In this document: piece by piece, positions 61,524 to 64,000 of the stretch | Layout of the letters: each line of letters starts with the position of its first letter | Position numbering within the stretch: position 1 is the stretch's first letter | From: an uncultured Lachnospiraceae bacterium | Lineage (GTDB): Bacteria > Bacillota > Clostridia > Lachnospirales > Lachnospiraceae | Length of the DNA stretch: 64,000 nucleotides | NCBI GenBank assembly: GCA_910587635.1 | Contig: CAJUNB010000033.1 | Span: 1-64,000, forward strand | Reading direction: 5' to 3' | The notes under the pieces: generated by a model | Told to the model about the DNA's origin: nothing | Seen by the model: the letters and a program-made list of their open reading frames with translations, nothing else | Database searches by the model: none | Position numbers and translations under genes: made by a program

Positions 61524-62513
61524 ATGAAAATCATGTTTTACAGTACAAAGCCATATGACAAGCTTTGGTTTGAACCGATGGCAAAGGACTATGGGTTTGA
61601 GATTCACTTTGTAGAGATGAAATGCGATGCAGAAACTGTACTATTAGCGGATGGTTATGATGCAATCTGTATTTTTGTCAACGATTATGTAAACGCGGCG
61701 ATGATAGAGAAATTGTATCAAATGAAAGTGAAGGGCATATTGCTGCGTTGCGCAGGTTTTAACAATGTAGATATAAAAGCAGCGGAAGGAAAACTGCATG
61801 TTTTGAGAGTACCCAGTTACTCTCCTGAATCAGTGGCGGAGTTTGCAATGGCTTTGCTTCTGACAGTGAACCGTTATACCCATCGGGCCTATGCACGAAC
61901 AAGAGATTTCAATATGAATATCAACGGCTTTATGGGAACAGATCTGCATAGGAAAACAGCGGGAGTTGTGGGAACCGGTAGAATCGGTCAGTCCATGATC
62001 AGGATTCTGAAGGGGTTCCAGATGAATATTCTGGCCTATGATCCTTATCCGAACCCGAAGCTGGATGTAAATTATGTCTCATTGGAAGAGCTGATGAAAC
62101 AATCGGATATTATCAGCCTGCACTGCCCGCTGACGGAAGAGACAAAACATGTGGTCAATGAGAAGACAATCGGCCTGATGAAAAAAGGGGTCTATCTTGT
62201 GAACACTTCCAGAGGTGGTCTGATCGATACGGAAGCGTTGATCGATGGACTTCTGGAGAAAAAATTTGCAGGTGTGGGACTGGACGTCTACGAAGAAGAG
62301 GAAGGCGTTTTCTATGAGGACCGTTCCAATGAAATTATTAAAGATGAGAATCTGGTACGGCTTGCAAGCTTTCCCAATGTCATTATCACATCCCACATGG
62401 GATTTTTTACGAAAGAGGCAATGCAGGCTATTGCACAGGTGACTATGGAAAATGCCTATGCGCTGGAATCGGGGAAAGAACTTGCCAATGAGGTAACGCC
62501 GGAAAAGGGTTAA
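61524..62513 (+). CDS. D-2-hydroxyacid dehydrogenase (D-lactate dehydrogenase-like)
   Basis: 329 residues. NAD motif VVGTGRIGQSM, catalytic Arg in VNTSRGGLIDTEAL, Glu in the YEEEEGVFYED region, and His in ITSHMGFFTKEA. Length and the N-terminal MKIMFYSTKPYDKLWFE pattern fit the fermentative D-lactate dehydrogenase group, which reduces pyruvate with NADH. ATG 61524 behind GGAGAGG. A hairpin (GTATGCTCC/GGAGGGTATAC) precedes it at 61409-61441. Confidence 0.88.
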   Translation: MKIMFYSTKPYDKLWFEPMAKDYGFEIHFVEMKCDAETVLLADGYDAICIFVNDYVNAAMIEKLYQMKVKGILLRCAGFNNVDIKAAEGKLHVLRVPSYSPESVAEFAMALLLTVNRYTHRAYARTRDFNMNINGFMGTDLHRKTAGVVGTGRIGQSMIRILKGFQMNILAYDPYPNPKLDVNYVSLEELMKQSDIISLHCPLTEETKHVVNEKTIGLMKKGVYLVNTSRGGLIDTEALIDGLLEKKFAGVGLDVYEEEEGVFYEDRSNEIIKDENLVRLASFPNVIITSHMGFFTKEAMQAIAQVTMENAYALESGKELANEVTPEKG

Positions 62514-62575
62514 TACTTGTAATTCCGTCAAAAATCCTATATGATGATAAAAAAGCCGGTTGGAGAGACAGTCAT

Positions 62576-63067
62576 ATGGAAAAAGCAGATTTCCCATGGG
62601 AAATTAGAGCAGCACATCGGGAAGAATGGCAGGATGCCATGGCATTGGCATGGAAGACATTTTTAAAATTCGAAGCGTGTGATTATACAGAGGAAGGTGT
62701 AAAGAGCTTCCAGGAATTTATTACAGATAATACCGTTTACCGCATGTTTCTCGCAGGTAGTTATGAGCTGTTTGTCGCCATGGAAGGAAGGCATATGATT
62801 GGGATGATTACGGTGAGATGTGGTAGTCACGTTTCCCTTCTGTTTGTAGATGAGAAATATCACAGAAAGGGCGTTGGGAAGTCTTTGATAAATTATCTAT
62901 GTAATTACCTGATGACAGAAGCGGGCACATCCAGGATTACGGTCAATGCGTCTCCCTATGGTCTTGCGTTTTATCATAGGCTGGGCTTTCGGGACACTGG
63001 CCTGGAGATGGAACAGGATGGGGTCCGCTATACGCCGATGGAGTTTATCCTGGGATACGGTAATTAG
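62576..63067 (+). CDS. GNAT-family N-acetyltransferase
   Basis: 163 residues of the acetyl-CoA-dependent transferase fold. LFVDEKYHRKGVGKSLINYL is the pyrophosphate-binding motif A, and NASPYGLAFYHRLGFRDTG is motif B. The substrate is not known. It is preceded by GGAGAG. Confidence 0.85.
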   Translation: MEKADFPWEIRAAHREEWQDAMALAWKTFLKFEACDYTEEGVKSFQEFITDNTVYRMFLAGSYELFVAMEGRHMIGMITVRCGSHVSLLFVDEKYHRKGVGKSLINYLCNYLMTEAGTSRITVNASPYGLAFYHRLGFRDTGLEMEQDGVRYTPMEFILGYGN

Positions 63068-63141
63068 ATAAGAAATTTTTTTATAACGAACAGAGAAAGC
63101 AGTGAACCATGACTGCAAAAATCCCGGGGGAGGGAAGAAAG

Positions 63142-63783
63142 ATGAACCGATTATTTAATCTGGACAGTCCGATCATGGTATTTCTGGGAAAGGTGGGGGA
63201 CCTGATCTGGCTGAATGTACTGACGATGATCTGTTGTATTCCGATTGTGACTGTGGGGGCGTCAATTACTGCGTTGCATTATGTATCTATTAAAATGGTG
63301 AGAAATGAAGAAGGATATTTGACAAAAAATTTTTTTAAATCCTTCCGGCAAAATTTCTTTCAGGCAACTGTACTATGGGTGCTTATGCTCTTTATTTTGG
63401 CAGTGGCCGGGGCAGATTTTTATTTTCTTTCGATGATGGAAGGAACCGTGGTTGAGGTAGTTAAAATCGGATTGTATGCTGTCTTTTTGTTTTTTCTGTG
63501 CAGCAGTATTTACTGGTTTCCCCTTTTATCGAAATTTGAAAACAGCTTAAGAAATATTGTGAAAAACTCTCTCTTACTGAGTATCATGCATTTTCCAAAG
63601 ACAATCGGCATCCTGCTCATCCATGGGGTATTTATTGCCCTCTATTATTTTTTTACATTCAGAATTATGCCTGTCATCCTTCTGATGGGAATTTCGCTGC
63701 CTGCATATGCAGCATCGTACCTGTTTTCCGGCATATTTAAGAAGCTGGAACCGGAGGAAGAGGAAATTAGTCAATCTGTATAA
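63142..63783 (+). CDS. YesL/DUF624 family membrane protein
   Basis: 213 residues, about five membrane helices. N-terminal FNLDSPIMVFLGKVGDLIWLNVLTMICCIPIVTVGASITALHYVSIKMVRNEEGY is the family signature. YesL-type proteins usually lie beside carbohydrate ABC importers or YesMN systems; here an ATPase gene of a carbohydrate importer follows. ATG 63142 behind GGGAGGG. Confidence 0.87.
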   Translation: MNRLFNLDSPIMVFLGKVGDLIWLNVLTMICCIPIVTVGASITALHYVSIKMVRNEEGYLTKNFFKSFRQNFFQATVLWVLMLFILAVAGADFYFLSMMEGTVVEVVKIGLYAVFLFFLCSSIYWFPLLSKFENSLRNIVKNSLLLSIMHFPKTIGILLIHGVFIALYYFFTFRIMPVILLMGISLPAYAASYLFSGIFKKLEPEEEEISQSV

Positions 63784-63898
63784 AATTGGATTAAATCTTT
63801 GTGGATTCGTGGTATGGCATAAAAAAGGAACTCCATCTATACTTAACACATGAAAAGATCATGTTAATGCAAATGTATAGAAAACAGGAGGAAGAATC

Positions 63899-64000
63899 GT
63901 GGCAAGTTTATCATTAAAAAATATTTGTAAGAAATATCCCAATGGATTTGAAGCAGTAAAAGATTTTAACCTGGAAATTGCAGATAAAGAGTTTATTATA
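63899..64000 (+). CDS. Carbohydrate ABC transporter ATP-binding protein (MalK/UgpC type), 5' end only
   Basis: GTG start behind ACAGGAGGA. The 34 visible residues ASLSLKNICKKYPNGFEAVKDFNLEI, then ADKEFII, match the N terminus of MsmK/UgpC ATPases that serve several family 1 sugar importers. The gene runs off the window. Confidence 0.85.
   Translation, partial: MASLSLKNICKKYPNGFEAVKDFNLEIADKEFII

Overview
The window reads as chromosomal DNA of a spore-forming, low-to-mid GC Clostridia bacterium, most likely a gut Lachnospiraceae. Supporting this: a yaaR-holB-ricT-trmN6-rsmI block of Firmicutes type; a fab operon using FabK and a FabT-type repressor; spmA and spmB; a T-box leader on metG; many lipoprotein sugar-binding proteins with acidic or alanine-rich linkers; and YesM/YesN two-component genes. 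The family assignment is an inference from gene content and style, not from a database search.

Layout. 1-1051: 3' end of a 23S rRNA, a spacer with two copies of a hairpin element, seven tRNA genes (Asp, Val, Thr, Tyr, initiator Met, Phe, Lys) and a terminator; no 5S gene is visible. 1162-1615: a decayed gene. 1684-8334: HD hydrolase, tcdA, L,D-transpeptidase, second HD hydrolase, an Orn/Lys/Arg decarboxylase-family enzyme, pyruvate kinase. 8359-12314: yaaR-holB-ricT-trmN6-rsmI. 12316-12580: 60-bp tandem repeats running into a branched inverted repeat. 12583-19439: fatty-acid operon acpP-fabK-fabD-fabG-fabF-fabZ-(second FMN oxidoreductase)-fabH, with FabT-like operators at acpP and fabD; the matching repressor (fabT) lies at 30391 under a near-identical operator. 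19521-22364: large membrane-anchored protein with three diverged repeats. 22428-24832: amino-acid ABC importer whose binding protein is circularly permuted. 24857-29671: nagA, a DUF1538 pseudogene, spmA, two lipoproteins, spmB. 29791-32694: membrane-anchored Mrr-like nuclease, fabT, and a DUF885 protein on the minus strand.

32852-58757 is a sugar region. A YesM-type kinase, a sugar-binding lipoprotein and a YesN-type regulator form a sensing unit; a GntR/LacI hybrid repressor (minus strand) separates it from a YtfQ-YtfR-YtfT-YjfF-type importer. After a minus-strand zinc alcohol dehydrogenase come an orphan sugar-binding lipoprotein, a small membrane protein, a ChvE-GguA-GguB-type monosaccharide importer, a second GntR/LacI (AraR-like) regulator, araA, araB, araD, split transketolase and rpe. 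Together these would import an aldopentose such as L-arabinose, convert it to D-xylulose 5-phosphate and feed it into the non-oxidative pentose phosphate pathway.

58794-64000: T-box-controlled metG, a D-2-hydroxyacid dehydrogenase, a GNAT acetyltransferase, a YesL/DUF624 protein and the start of a MalK/UgpC-type ABC ATPase cut by the window edge. The most notable oddities are the permuted binding protein, an apparent AUA start on the chvE-like gene, an 8-G frameshift in its permease, and the FabT-box circuit spread over 18 kb.
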